Below, piece by piece: positions 42,635 through 51,851 of a DNA stretch of 64,000 bases. The translations under genes and the position numbers were made by a program. The notes beneath the pieces were generated by a model. That model ran no database searches, had not been told where the DNA came from, and was given only the letters and a program-made list of their open reading frames with translations. This DNA is from JAFKFH01 sp017307375 (GTDB lineage: Bacteria; Pseudomonadota; Alphaproteobacteria; Ferrovibrionales; Ferrovibrionaceae). Position 1 is the first letter of the stretch, and each line of letters opens with the position of its first letter. The stretch lies in NCBI GenBank assembly GCA_965229335.1, contig OZ245874.1:2976001-3040000 (forward strand), written 5' to 3'.

Positions 42635-44011
42635 TCAACACTCGACCACATTGACCGCAAGCCCGCCGCGCGAGGTTTCCTTGTATTTGGTCGCCATGTC
42701 GGCGCCGGTCTGGCGCATGGTCTCGATCACCTGGTCGAGGCTGACGCGGTGAGTGCCGTCGCCCGCCAGGGCCAGCGAGGCGGCGTTGATCGCCTTGACC
42801 GCGCCCATCGCATTCCGCTCGATGCAAGGGATCTGTACCAACCCGCCGACCGGGTCGCAGGTCATGCCCAGATGATGCTCCATGCCGATTTCCGCGGCAT
42901 TCTCGATCTGTGCGTTGGTCCCGCCCAGTGCGGCGGTCAGGCCGGCCGCGGCCATCGAACAGGCGACGCCGACCTCGCCCTGGCAGCCGACCTCGGCACC
43001 CGAGATCGAGGCATTGAGCTTGAACAGCGCGCCGATCGCCGCCGCCGTCAGCAGGAAGTCGGCCACACGCGCCTCGTTATATTCCGGGCAGAATTGCTTG
43101 AAGTATCTAAGTACCGCAGGCACAACCCCGGCCGCACCGTTCGTCGGCGCGGTCACCACCCGGCCGCCGGCCGCGTTTTCCTCGTTGACCGCCATCGCGA
43201 ACAGGCTGATCCACTCGAAAACCTCATGCGCCGGCTTGGCATTGGTGCCTTGGGTCAGCTTTTCCATCAGCCCCCGGGCCCGGCGCCGCACCTTCAGCGA
43301 GCCGGGCAACAGACCGTCGGCGCGGGTGCCGCGATCGATGCAATCGTTCATGATCGCCGCCACCCGCGCGATATGCGCGTCGACGTCGCGGCCCGGCCGC
43401 AACGCGGTCTCGTTGGCGCGCATCAGCCCGGCGATCGGCAGCCCGGCCGCATCGGCGCGGGCGACCAGTTCCGCCCCGGAGGCAAACGGGTAGGGCACAG
43501 GCAGCTGGGCCGCCGCGCCGGTGCCGCCCGCGGCCATCTCCTGTTCGTCGACGACAAAGCCGCCGCCGATCGAGAAGAACAGGCGTTCGGCCAGCATCTG
43601 CCCGGTGGCGGCGAACGCCTGGCAGCGCAGGGCATTCGAATGGCGGGGCTCGACGGTGTCGAAGTCGAAGACGACATCGACAGTCGCATCGAACCCGATC
43701 ATCTTCTGTCCGGCGAGCCTCAGCCGTCCTTCGTCGGCGATCGCCCGCAGGATCAGCTCGACTTCGTCCGGATCGATGCGGTCCGGAACCTGGCCGGCCA
43801 GTCCCAGCACCACGGCATTGTCGGTCGCATGGCCCTTGCCGGTCCAGGCAAGCGACCCATAGAGCGTCACCCGGACCCGGGCGACGCGGTCGAGCTGGCC
43901 CGCCGCGGCCAGGCCCGCGGCAAATCGCTCGGTCGCGCGCATTGGTCCGATCGTATGCGACGACGAAGGGCCGATGCCGATCTTGAACAGATCGAAGACG
44001 CTGACGAACAT
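42635..44011 (-). CDS. sdaA: L-serine ammonia-lyase (4Fe-4S)
   Basis: 458 residues, starting MFVSVFDLFKIGIGPSSSHTIG, the family's hallmark N-terminus. The iron-sulfur ligands are Cys in GCQGEVGVACSM near 341-352 and MTCDPVGGLVQIPCIE near 383-398. It turns serine to pyruvate and ammonia. GGGGAAG precedes the start. Pyruvate production next to a PhnW system is probably coincidental. The gene stands alone: the flanking kinase is on the same strand but 72 bases away. Confidence 0.93.
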   Translation of the reverse strand: MFVSVFDLFKIGIGPSSSHTIGPMRATERFAAGLAAAGQLDRVARVRVTLYGSLAWTGKGHATDNAVVLGLAGQVPDRIDPDEVELILRAIADEGRLRLAGQKMIGFDATVDVVFDFDTVEPRHSNALRCQAFAATGQMLAERLFFSIGGGFVVDEQEMAAGGTGAAAQLPVPYPFASGAELVARADAAGLPIAGLMRANETALRPGRDVDAHIARVAAIMNDCIDRGTRADGLLPGSLKVRRRARGLMEKLTQGTNAKPAHEVFEWISLFAMAVNEENAAGGRVVTAPTNGAAGVVPAVLRYFKQFCPEYNEARVADFLLTAAAIGALFKLNASISGAEVGCQGEVGVACSMAAAGLTAALGGTNAQIENAAEIGMEHHLGMTCDPVGGLVQIPCIERNAMGAVKAINAASLALAGDGTHRVSLDQVIETMRQTGADMATKYKETSRGGLAVNVVEC

Positions 44012-44071
44012 GGACGCTTCCCCAAGACCCCTCTGCTTGTGCTCGTTCTGGGCGAGCCTTCGCCGGTCAGC

Positions 44072-45988
44072 TTATCCGACTTTCTCGAACAACAGGCAGA
44101 TCATCGTCGAGAACAGCAAGGGCTGCTGGGCCTCGGCCTGGGACCAGAAGGCGATCTCGGCCGCCATGTCGGCGGGGCGGCCACGCTCGGCCAGCAGGCG
44201 GGCCTGATCGGCGTTCGTCGGCATCAGGCCAAGGCATTTCAGGCCGTGGCGGGCGCAACCCTGGGCGAACTCGGTGACGGTCATCGGCCGCTCCACCGGA
44301 TGAAGCAGCAGGTCGCGGAAACCCGAGGTGGTGAACAGATCGCTGCCTTTGAAGAGAAAGCCCGACTGCGCCCCGGCCAGACGCTGGCGGATCAAGTCGC
44401 GCCGCGCCGCGCGGACCTTTGCCGTTACCGTGCCGGGCGTTTGTGCCACCATCTTGCGGCTGGCTTCCATGAACGGGGCCATCATTTGCCGGAACGGCCG
44501 GCTGTAGACCGACAGCATCGCCCGGCCGCCGGTCTTCAGCACGCCGGCCAGCGCCGCGACGCCGGGCCAGGGGTCGTCGAGATGGTGCAGGACGCCGGTG
44601 CATTCGACGAGGTCGAACCGGGCGCCCATGTCGGCGATCGCCAGCAGGTCGCCATGGACATAACGAATCTCGTCATGGCCCAGCGCGGTCAGCCGCTGCC
44701 GGGCATAGGCGAGGCTTGTCAGGCTCAGATCGAAGGCGGTGATGCGGGCGCCGCGGTAACTCAACACTGGAACGATCGCGCTGCCGGTGCCGCAGCCGGC
44801 GACCAGCACCTCGGTCGGTTCGCCGACGGGTTGGCTTCCGGGCAGCAGGTATGCCGCATCGGCGGCGATGATCTCGTCGAAACTGCGGTCGGCGGTGGGC
44901 GGCCGGGCGAACTGGTGCCAGCGGGGGTAGGGGGTGGCTTCGTAGAAGGCGCGGACCTCCTGCGAGGCGCCGTCAGGAAGCCGCGTCACCGTGGCGATAT
45001 CCTTGGCGATGCGCTGCCGGTGGGCGGCATCGTCGATCGTCATGGCCAGGAACTGCAGGGCGGTGGATCCGAGCGCGGCGCGGTCGATGCGGTCGGCGCC
45101 CGCAATGCCGCCGAGGTCACGATAGCTGCCGAGAACGAGCAGTTCGGCATCATCCAGCCTATCGCCGTTCGCGAGACGTTCGGCCAGCCTATCGGCCAGA
45201 GCCGTCTCGGTCCCGGTTTCCTCGCCGATGAATTCGTTGAGATAGCTCTGGGACGCGATGGCCAGCAGCACTTGCGGGTACGGCACCGCGGCGGCCGGCG
45301 CACGCTGGACCAGCCATCCGGCATAGTAGCGGCGTGCCGCACCCAGAATGGCTTCGATCACCAGATCGGTATTGACCTGCATCGTCCAGTAGACGAGCCA
45401 GGGCCCCTGGCGGCCCATAGTCTCGATCTCGGCGGGGGTCAGCGTGAACGGCGTCAGTGCCGTGGCGCCCGCGCGCTTCAGCAGCGCGGCCCAGTCCGCA
45501 TCCCTCCGCGCCACGGCGGCAATGGCCTGATAGTAGTCCTCGGCCCTGAATCGGCCCTGGCGAAGCGCCCGTTCGAGCGTGACCGCGTCGACATGACCGT
45601 AAGCATCGAACGGTCGGTCGGTCGGACCATAGAGATGGGCATGCCGCGCATATGCCTCGGGATGCAGCCGCCTTGCTTCGGCCAGCAAACCTTCCTGCGT
45701 GATCGGTGCGCCGCTGGCGTCGGCCAGTTGCAGCCGGCCGGCGGCGGCGGCCAGCAGATAAGGCGCGGCGCTCAGCGTCGGGTCGAGATGCTGCGCGGTG
45801 AAGGCCGATTGGGCCGCGCCGCCATAGTCGCCGCTGAGCAGCAGGGCGTGGGCACGCGTGACCAGGGCGGCATCGTCGCCGGCGGCCCGCGCCCGGTCGG
45901 CCAGGAGGACGGCGCCGGCGAAGTTGCCGGCCATGAATTCCGTTTCGGCCTGGGCGGCCAACGTGGTCGGCTCGATCGCATCGTTCAT
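44072..45988 (-). CDS. TPR-like protein fused to a SAM methyltransferase
   Basis: 638 residues from the ATG at 45988 (a TTG at 46018 is possible). The N-terminal half is TPR-like and helical (EFMAGNFAGAVLLADRARAAGD). The middle (about 130-340) resembles methyltransferase-regulatory regions; FYEATPYPRWHQF near 355 is a conserved lead-in, and the SAM motif VLVAGCGTGSAIVPVL lies near 395. It ends with FSTMICLLFEKV. The substrate is unknown; such fusions are common in Rhodospirillales-like genomes. No operon partner is obvious. Confidence 0.8.
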   Translation of the reverse strand: MNDAIEPTTLAAQAETEFMAGNFAGAVLLADRARAAGDDAALVTRAHALLLSGDYGGAAQSAFTAQHLDPTLSAAPYLLAAAAGRLQLADASGAPITQEGLLAEARRLHPEAYARHAHLYGPTDRPFDAYGHVDAVTLERALRQGRFRAEDYYQAIAAVARRDADWAALLKRAGATALTPFTLTPAEIETMGRQGPWLVYWTMQVNTDLVIEAILGAARRYYAGWLVQRAPAAAVPYPQVLLAIASQSYLNEFIGEETGTETALADRLAERLANGDRLDDAELLVLGSYRDLGGIAGADRIDRAALGSTALQFLAMTIDDAAHRQRIAKDIATVTRLPDGASQEVRAFYEATPYPRWHQFARPPTADRSFDEIIAADAAYLLPGSQPVGEPTEVLVAGCGTGSAIVPVLSYRGARITAFDLSLTSLAYARQRLTALGHDEIRYVHGDLLAIADMGARFDLVECTGVLHHLDDPWPGVAALAGVLKTGGRAMLSVYSRPFRQMMAPFMEASRKMVAQTPGTVTAKVRAARRDLIRQRLAGAQSGFLFKGSDLFTTSGFRDLLLHPVERPMTVTEFAQGCARHGLKCLGLMPTNADQARLLAERGRPADMAAEIAFWSQAEAQQPLLFSTMICLLFEKVG

Positions 45989-46059
45989 GGGGTCTGGCTT
46001 ATCACAGGATGGTGGCAATCGTCGCGCGGCGCGGGAAAATGAAAAAAACTCCGACGCGA

Positions 46060-46086
46060 TGTCACACCGACCTGGGCTGTTTCGTC
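46060..46086 (+). promoter_or_regulatory. ECF41-type sigma promoter
   Basis: TGTCACA (46060-46066), 16 bases, then CGTC (46083-46086), the sequence and spacing published for ECF41 promoters. It lies 30 bases before the AhpD-like gene, whose partner gene encodes an ECF41 sigma. This implies self-activation. Confidence 0.85.
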
Positions 46087-46116
46087 AAAGGGTCAGTCGA
46101 TAACGAGGAGATGACG

Positions 46117-46578
46117 ATGAGCCCGCGCCTGGACAATCCGTTCAAGATTTCACCCGAGGTCATGAAGGCGATGGTGTCGCTGGAAATGGCGATCCAGAAC
46201 TGCGGCCTTGACCGCGGCCTGCTGCATCTGGTCAAGCTGCGCGCCTCGCAGCTCAACGGCTGTGCCTACTGCATCCACATGCATGCCACCGAGGCCAGGG
46301 GCCATGGCGAGACCGAGATGCGCCTCTACATGCTGAACGCCTGGCGTGAATCGACGCTCTACAGCGATCGCGAACGGGCGGCGCTGGCCTGGACCGACGC
46401 GCTGACCCTGCTAGCCGGGACCGGTGCGCCGGATGCCGACTACGAACTGCTCAAGGCGCAGTTCAACCAGGCCGAACAGGTCAACCTGACCATCGCGATC
46501 GGCGCGATCAACACGTGGAACCGGTTGCAGGTCGGCTTCCGCGCGGCCCATCCGGTGGGACCGGCACGTGCCGCCTGA
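46117..46578 (+). CDS. Carboxymuconolactone decarboxylase/AhpD-family protein
   Basis: 153 residues starting at 46117, six bases after GAGGAG; an ATG at 46111 is the alternative. The redox motif Cys49-Ala-Tyr-Cys52 with His56 (GCAYCIHMH) is that of AhpD-like peroxidase partners. Together with the ECF41 gene, which overlaps it by 11 bases, it forms the common ECF41 target-regulator pair. It probably reduces peroxides or thiols in a stress response whose trigger is not known. Confidence 0.9.
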   Translation: MSPRLDNPFKISPEVMKAMVSLEMAIQNCGLDRGLLHLVKLRASQLNGCAYCIHMHATEARGHGETEMRLYMLNAWRESTLYSDRERAALAWTDALTLLAGTGAPDADYELLKAQFNQAEQVNLTIAIGAINTWNRLQVGFRAAHPVGPARAA

Positions 46579-47467
46579 CGAGGCCACGATCACGTTCGAG
46601 GCGCACCGCCCGCGGCTGGTGCGCCTCGCCTATCGCATGCTCGGCTCGATGAGCGAGGCCGAGGATATCGTGCAGGACGGCTGGCTGCGCTGGCGCCGGG
46701 TCGATCACGGACGGGTGCGCGAGCCCGCCGCTTTCCTGACCCGCACCGTGACCCGTCTCTGCCTCGACGCGATGAAGTCGGCACGCGCGCGCCGCGAGGC
46801 CTATGTCGGTCCCTGGCTGCCGGAGCCGGTGCTGGACACGGTCTTCCGGCCCGGCGACGACGACCTGCGTCTCGACGAACTCACCCTTACGCTGATGCTG
46901 GCGCTGGAACGGCTGTCGCCGCTCGAGCGGGCGGCCTTCCTGCTGCACGATGTTTTCGATGTCGGCCTGGACGAAGTGGCGGCGACGTTGCGACGCGACG
47001 CCGCGGCGGTCCGCCAACTGGCGGTGCGGGCGCGCCGCCACGTCCGCGAGGCGCGGCCGCGCTATCCCGTCGGCCGGGAGGAAGGTGATCGCATCGCGAT
47101 GGCCTTCTTTGCCGCCGCCTCGAGCGGCGATCTCGACGGGCTTCGGTCGATGCTTGCAGATGCTGTCGTGCTGCAGTCGGACGGCGGCGGCAAGGTCACG
47201 GCCTTCCGCAATCCGATCGTCGGGCTGGATCGTGTCCTGCGCCTTTATGCCGGATTGCGGCGCAAGCCGGCGACACCCCCGGCGGTGCTGATCCGCCCGG
47301 CGTGGATCGATGGGCTACCGGGCTTTGTCAGTCGCGAGCGAGACGCCGTGCTGCAGACGACGGCACTCGATATCGAAGGCGGCCGCATCGTCGGCATCTA
47401 TGTGACGCGTAATCCGGAAAAGCTGCGCGGCATCGAGGTCATGCCAGGGATGCCAGCGCAGCCCTGA
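46568..47467 (+). CDS. sigJ: ECF41-family RNA polymerase sigma factor with SnoaL-like domain
   Basis: 299 residues starting GTG at 46568. Sigma region 2 (VRLAYRMLGSMSEAEDIVQDGWLRW, 17-41) and region 4 (ALERLSPLERAAFLLHDVF, about 113) are followed by a C-terminal SnoaL-like domain (about 175-299). The family motif YVGPWLPEP near 79 and a DGGGK loop near 208 are typical of ECF41, in which the fused domain replaces a separate anti-sigma factor. The promoter match at 46060 supports autoregulation. Confidence 0.92.
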   Translation: MPPDEATITFEAHRPRLVRLAYRMLGSMSEAEDIVQDGWLRWRRVDHGRVREPAAFLTRTVTRLCLDAMKSARARREAYVGPWLPEPVLDTVFRPGDDDLRLDELTLTLMLALERLSPLERAAFLLHDVFDVGLDEVAATLRRDAAAVRQLAVRARRHVREARPRYPVGREEGDRIAMAFFAAASSGDLDGLRSMLADAVVLQSDGGGKVTAFRNPIVGLDRVLRLYAGLRRKPATPPAVLIRPAWIDGLPGFVSRERDAVLQTTALDIEGGRIVGIYVTRNPEKLRGIEVMPGMPAQP

Positions 47468-47876
47468 GCGCATCGCCGTCCAGCCGTGCCTCGATCGCTG
47501 CATGCGACGCCCGCCAGATCGGGACGGCGCGGGCCAGCAGGGCCTGGCCGTCGTCCGTCAGCGACAACAGCCGGCTGCGTCGGTCGGCCGGATCGGCCGC
47601 AACCGTGACGAGGCCACGGCGCACCAGGGGTTTCAGCGCTGCCGTGAGCGTCGTGCGATCCATGGCCAGCAACTCGGCGACCGCCCCCATCGCGGGCGCC
47701 ACCGGGCGGTTGAGCGACATCATCAGCGAGAATTGGCCATTGGTCAGCCCGACGGGGCGCAAGGCATCGTCGAAGCGGCGCGCCAGGGCGCGGGCCGCGC
47801 GCTGCACATGCAGGCACAGGCAGGTGTCGCGCACGAACAGCGTGGTTTCGAAGGGGACGGCCTGATGCTTTGACAT
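47439..47876 (-). CDS. MarR-family regulator
   Basis: 145 residues. The winged helix is visible: VGLTNGQFSLMMSLNRPVAPAMGAVAELLAMDRTTLTAALKPLVRRGLV (42-90), followed by the wing DPADRRSRLLSLTDDG. Its 3' end overlaps the sigma gene by 29 bases (convergent), and its start faces the DUF899 operon across 73 bases that hold a palindrome. It probably represses that operon and itself in response to an oxidant or phenolic ligand. Confidence 0.9.
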   Translation of the reverse strand: MSKHQAVPFETTLFVRDTCLCLHVQRAARALARRFDDALRPVGLTNGQFSLMMSLNRPVAPAMGAVAELLAMDRTTLTAALKPLVRRGLVTVAADPADRRSRLLSLTDDGQALLARAVPIWRASHAAIEARLDGDALRAALASLA

Positions 47877-47880
47877 GCTG

Positions 47881-47907
47881 TAATAACGTTGATATCAATC
47901 TATTATA
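47881..47907. promoter_or_regulatory. Candidate MarR operator
   Basis: TTGATATCAA (47889-47898) is a perfect 10-bp palindrome inside an AT-rich segment flanked by TAATA and TATTA. It lies between the divergent marR-like and DUF899 genes, where MarR proteins normally bind. Confidence 0.5.
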
Positions 47908-47949
47908 CCAGAGCCGGAAAAACAGGCCAGTACTTATGGAGGAGAGCGA

Positions 47950-48705
47950 ATGCTGAACCAGCCGATTCTGCCCCATCCCGTGGTTTCGCGCGACGAGTGG
48001 CTCGTGGCGCGGCGTGCCCTGCTTGCCCAGGAGAAGGAGGCGACCCGTCTCCGCGATCGCCTCAACGCCGCCCGGCTGGCACTGCCCTGGGTCCGGCTTG
48101 ACAAGACCTATCTATTCGAGACGCCGAACGGACGGCGCACGCTGGCCGATCTGTTCGCCGGTCGCAGCCAGTTGATGGTCTATCATTTCATGCTCGGCCC
48201 GGGCTGGGCGGCGGGCTGTCCCGGCTGCTCGTTCCTCGCCGACCACCTGGACGGCATGCTGCCGCATCTCGGCCATCACGATGTCACGTTGACAGCGGTG
48301 TCGCGGGCGCCCCTCGCCGAAATCGATGCCTACAGGCGGCGGATGGGCTGGCGCTTTCCCTGGGTTTCGTCGCATGGCGAGGACTTCAACCACGACTGCC
48401 ATGTCTCGTTCACGCCTGAACAATTGGCAAAGGGGCAGGTGGGGTACAATTTCGAGACCATCGACGCGGCCCATGCCAATGACGAACTGCCTGGCCTGTC
48501 GGCATTCTTCCGCAATGATGACGGCCAGGTCTTCCATACCTATTCGAGCTACGCGCGCGGGCCGGAGGAACTGATCGGCACGCTGATGCTGCTCGACCGT
48601 GCCCCGCTTGGCCGCAATGAGCGGACGACCATGGATTGGGTCAGGCGGCACGACGAATATGAAGACGCGCCCAAGGCCGCGTCGTGCTGCCACGCGGCGT
48701 CCTGA
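47950..48705 (+). CDS. DUF899 thioredoxin-like family protein
   Basis: 251 residues. A CPGC-type motif (AAGCPGCSFLADHLDGML) and WRFPWVSSHGEDFNHD and TYSSYARG segments match DUF899, a thioredoxin-like family of unknown activity. GGAGGAG lies before the start. The Cys pair in AASCCHAAS at the C-terminus might bind a metal. First gene of an operon with a DUF1579-like and a VOC protein under the probable MarR. Confidence 0.88.
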   Translation: MLNQPILPHPVVSRDEWLVARRALLAQEKEATRLRDRLNAARLALPWVRLDKTYLFETPNGRRTLADLFAGRSQLMVYHFMLGPGWAAGCPGCSFLADHLDGMLPHLGHHDVTLTAVSRAPLAEIDAYRRRMGWRFPWVSSHGEDFNHDCHVSFTPEQLAKGQVGYNFETIDAAHANDELPGLSAFFRNDDGQVFHTYSSYARGPEELIGTLMLLDRAPLGRNERTTMDWVRRHDEYEDAPKAASCCHAAS

Positions 48706-48706
48706 C

Positions 48707-49186
48707 ATGATGAAGGTCGAGATCACCCCGTCCCATCGCTGGCTCGACAGGCTTGTCGGGGAATGGAACGCAACGACCGGCATGGCGGGGCCGGACGGCA
48801 AGCCGATGCCGGGCTGGACCGAGCATGTGCGATCGCTGTACGGCGTCTGGGTCGTTGGCGAGACCGATGCGCCGATGCCTCACGGCGGGCGTGCCGCCAC
48901 GATGGTGACCCTCGGCTACGACAGTGCCCGCGGGCGCTATGTGGGCACCTGGATCGGCTCGATGATGGATCATCTGTGGGTCTATGACGGGGCGCTCGAT
49001 GCATCAGGCAATGTTCTGACGCTCGATACCGAAGGGCCGGATTTCGGCAACCCCGGCGGGCGCTCCCGCTACCAGGATATCGTGACCTTCCTGGACGACG
49101 ACTGGCGGACGCTGACCTCGTTCCAGCTTCAGGGCGACGGCAGCCGGAAGCAGATCATGGCGGCGGACTACCGGCGCAAACGATAA
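48707..49186 (+). CDS. DUF1579-like protein
   Basis: 159 residues starting MMKVEITPSHRWLDRLVGEWNA, with GWTEHVRSLYGVWVVGE and GYDSARGRYVGTWIGSMM segments as in DUF1579 proteins (lipocalin-like small-molecule-binding folds). No signal peptide. One base after the DUF899 stop. Cellular role unknown; co-transcription with DUF899 and VOC genes suggests a shared stress or detoxification response. Confidence 0.85.
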   Translation: MMKVEITPSHRWLDRLVGEWNATTGMAGPDGKPMPGWTEHVRSLYGVWVVGETDAPMPHGGRAATMVTLGYDSARGRYVGTWIGSMMDHLWVYDGALDASGNVLTLDTEGPDFGNPGGRSRYQDIVTFLDDDWRTLTSFQLQGDGSRKQIMAADYRRKR

Positions 49187-49212
49187 CGCAGGCAAAGATC
49201 GGAGAAGACGAG

Positions 49213-49971
49213 ATGTCGTCCAAGTTCATTTGGTACGAACTGATGACCAGCGATACCGCCGCGGCGCAAAAATTCTATGGCGAGGTCGTCGGCTGGGGCG
49301 CGCAGGATGCCGGCGGCGGCATGGACTACACGCTGTTCACGACCGCCGGTCAGCCGGTGAGCGGCATGATGGCGATTCCAGCCGAGATGTGTGGCCAGGC
49401 CGAGCCGGGATGGACCGGCTATATCGCAGTCGAGAATGTCGATGCCATGGCCGAGCGGATCGAGGCCGAGGGTGGCCGGATCGCGCGCGCGCCGGAAGAT
49501 ATTCCTGGAGTCGGGCGGTTTGCCGTCGTTGCCGACCCGCATGGCGCCTTCTTCTGCATCATGCGCGGCATCGGTGACGCGCCGCCTGCGCCGCCGCACG
49601 GCTCGCCCGGCCATGCCGGCTGGCGCGAGCTGCACGCCGGCGATCGGGAACAGGCCGCCGCCTTCTATGTCAAGCTGTTCGGCTGGTCGCTGACCGAAAA
49701 GGTCGATATGGGCGCAATGGGATTCTATCAGGTCTTCATGACCGATGCGACCCAGGGCGGCGGCATGATGACGAAGATGCCGGAGAGCCCGCAGCCCTTC
49801 TGGCTCTATTACTTCAATGTCGGCGACATCGACGCGGCGGCCGCGCGCATCAGGGCCGCAGGCGGCCAGGTGATCAATGGCCCGATGGAAGTGCCCGGTG
49901 GCGACTGGATCGTGCAGGCATTCGATCCGCAGGGCGCGATGTTCGCCGTCGTCGGGCGAAAGGCTCAGTAA
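49213..49971 (+). CDS. Two-domain VOC (glyoxalase-like) protein
   Basis: 252 residues with two VOC repeats, about 5-120 and 130-250. Each has a WYEL or GWRELHA start, a FYGEVVGW or FYVKLFGWS segment and an FDPQGA or DPHGA end. VOC proteins include glyoxalases, dioxygenases and fosfomycin-type resistance proteins; the catalytic metal ligands are not clearly complete, so the activity is left open. Convergent with the 567-residue unknown gene, overlapping by seven bases. Confidence 0.87.
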   Translation: MSSKFIWYELMTSDTAAAQKFYGEVVGWGAQDAGGGMDYTLFTTAGQPVSGMMAIPAEMCGQAEPGWTGYIAVENVDAMAERIEAEGGRIARAPEDIPGVGRFAVVADPHGAFFCIMRGIGDAPPAPPHGSPGHAGWRELHAGDREQAAAFYVKLFGWSLTEKVDMGAMGFYQVFMTDATQGGGMMTKMPESPQPFWLYYFNVGDIDAAAARIRAAGGQVINGPMEVPGGDWIVQAFDPQGAMFAVVGRKAQ

Positions 49972-51668
49972 CCCGCTGATTTCGCCCGGTCGACGAACTC
50001 GGAGAGTTCGGCATTGACCCAGCTTCGCTGGGTCTTCTTCACCTCGGCCCGGATGAGGGTGACCATCGCCGCGACGATGGCGCGCTCGTCCGGGTCTGGC
50101 AGCACGCCCTCGGCGAGCTGGCGATCGATGGCGGCGCGGCAGGTCCGCAACTGGCCGCGGCTGATTGCCGAGAGCCCGCTGGCGGCGTCGAGTTCCAGCG
50201 CCTGGTAGATCTGGCGCAGCCGCCCGTAATGCGCGAGACGCTGCCGTTCGATCTGGTCGGGCTCGCCGCCGCGGATCGCCTCGTCGCGCGCGGCGAGCGC
50301 CATGCCGCGATCGAGATGGTCGTGCATTGCATCGCGCCAGTTGGCGACTTCGCGGGAGGTGAAGCCAAATTCCTCCAGCATCAGTTTCCAGCGCCAGACC
50401 CACTGACAGGCCCAGGCCACCGTCGCATGGTCGGCGGCGGCAAAGCGCGGATGGGCGGCGATTGCGTCGACCCGCCGGATCAGCATCGGGCACAGTCTGC
50501 CGGTGATGAAGGTTTCCAGCGATGCCCAGGGCGCGCGGAACAGCGCCGCGAGCTTGCGGTCCTGGGATTCGGCCAGTCCCGAAACCTGCAGCGCGCCCAG
50601 GATCTGCTGATAGTGGTCAAGCTGGGCATCGAGAAAATCCAGGGTTCGCCCTGGTATGTTCAGAATGCCTTCGCCCTGGTCGGGCAAGGCTTGCGTCAGA
50701 CCGATGACGAGGCCCTGGACGCAGGTGGAGTAGTGGCCGAGCAAGGCCTCGCCGACGGTGGGCATGCCGGGCTCGCCGGCGCGGCGGGCCAGGTAGAAGC
50801 CGGTTGCGGCATAACACTGTCGGGCATGCAGCGTCACCATTGGCACCCAGAGCGCAAGGTGATCGCGCTCAGGTCCCAGGCTCGCCGCAGCCACCGTTTC
50901 GGCCCGTTCGATGGCATTGGCAAGGTCGGGGGCCACGTGGTCCGCCTTCAGCCGGTCGGCTGCGGCAAGGGCCTGTTTCACCCCGGTGATGAGGCCCGGA
51001 TCGCGCGCCAGCAGCTCGTGCAGTGCCCGCAACTCGGCCCGCTCCAGCGGCCGGATCAGCTCGGTGATCGGGTAGGGACCGAAGTGGGGCGGCTGGGCGC
51101 GGAACAGCGCCTGCCGGCTCTGGTTCAACTGTTGCAGCAGGTCGCGGGCGCTGTCCCCCCGCGCCAGCGCGTTGCCGAGGAACATCTGGGCCAGGCGCTG
51201 CATCTCGCCGCGCCGGGCTTGGCCCAGCCGCGAGGCGATGACGTCATCGATCAACTGTTCCCGCGCGGCTTCGTCGAGTTCCGCCGATACGGCCGGCACC
51301 AGCCGCGTCAGCGCCGTCCGCGACAGGATGAACCAGAGGGCCGCGACATCCGGCCGGGTGATCAGGCCGGGTACCGCGACCGGCGCCGACAGCAGGGCCA
51401 GATCGTCGCTGAGGAACGGTTCGAACAGCGTGGTGAACAGGCGCTGGGCGCGATGGGGGCGGCGCTGATTCAGACGGTCGATCAGCGCCCGCTGGGCGAC
51501 CCGTGCCTTGTTGCCGTCCTGCAGTCCCTGGGCAATCTCGTCGAGCAGCCGGCGCGCCGCATTGGGTTCCAGCCGGCTGATCAGTTCGCCCAATACGGCG
51601 CCGTCGCCCAGGGCGGCAAGCGCGTCCGGCGTCAATCCCTGGCCTGTATCCCTCGGCGACGTGATCAC
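49965..51668 (-). CDS. Unrecognised 567-residue protein
   Basis: 567 residues, starting GTG at 51668 with AAAGG upstream. Almost entirely helical and rich in Ala, Leu, Arg and Gln, with no signal peptide and no clear membrane segment. Codon use matches the neighbourhood, so it is a real gene. I recognise no domain. It resembles in style the partial protein at 1-925, but no matching motif is seen. It may be a scaffold or a large helical regulator. Intergenic DNA upstream (51669-51851) holds no feature I can name. Confidence 0.7.
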   Translation of the reverse strand: MITSPRDTGQGLTPDALAALGDGAVLGELISRLEPNAARRLLDEIAQGLQDGNKARVAQRALIDRLNQRRPHRAQRLFTTLFEPFLSDDLALLSAPVAVPGLITRPDVAALWFILSRTALTRLVPAVSAELDEAAREQLIDDVIASRLGQARRGEMQRLAQMFLGNALARGDSARDLLQQLNQSRQALFRAQPPHFGPYPITELIRPLERAELRALHELLARDPGLITGVKQALAAADRLKADHVAPDLANAIERAETVAAASLGPERDHLALWVPMVTLHARQCYAATGFYLARRAGEPGMPTVGEALLGHYSTCVQGLVIGLTQALPDQGEGILNIPGRTLDFLDAQLDHYQQILGALQVSGLAESQDRKLAALFRAPWASLETFITGRLCPMLIRRVDAIAAHPRFAAADHATVAWACQWVWRWKLMLEEFGFTSREVANWRDAMHDHLDRGMALAARDEAIRGGEPDQIERQRLAHYGRLRQIYQALELDAASGLSAISRGQLRTCRAAIDRQLAEGVLPDPDERAIVAAMVTLIRAEVKKTQRSWVNAELSEFVDRAKSAGY

Positions 51669-51851
51669 CGGTGCCTTTCTCGCGACCTCGGCCCTTTCCG
51701 GTCACTGGTCGTTCGTACAAATATATGGGCCGATTGTGGCGCCGGAATGGTTGCCAAGTCGTTACCCGCCGGTTGTCAGCGCCGTCGGAACGGATCATCT
51801 TTCCGCTCCGATCTCTAAACGACTCATCGGTGCAGAAAAAGGGGAAGCTTC

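Noticed and set aside
42749..46042. A 1097-codon open frame on the plus strand
   Set aside because: It is antisense to sdaA and the TPR-methyltransferase gene, both with clear motifs. Long antisense frames arise easily in GC-rich coding DNA, and its translation has no recognisable domain.
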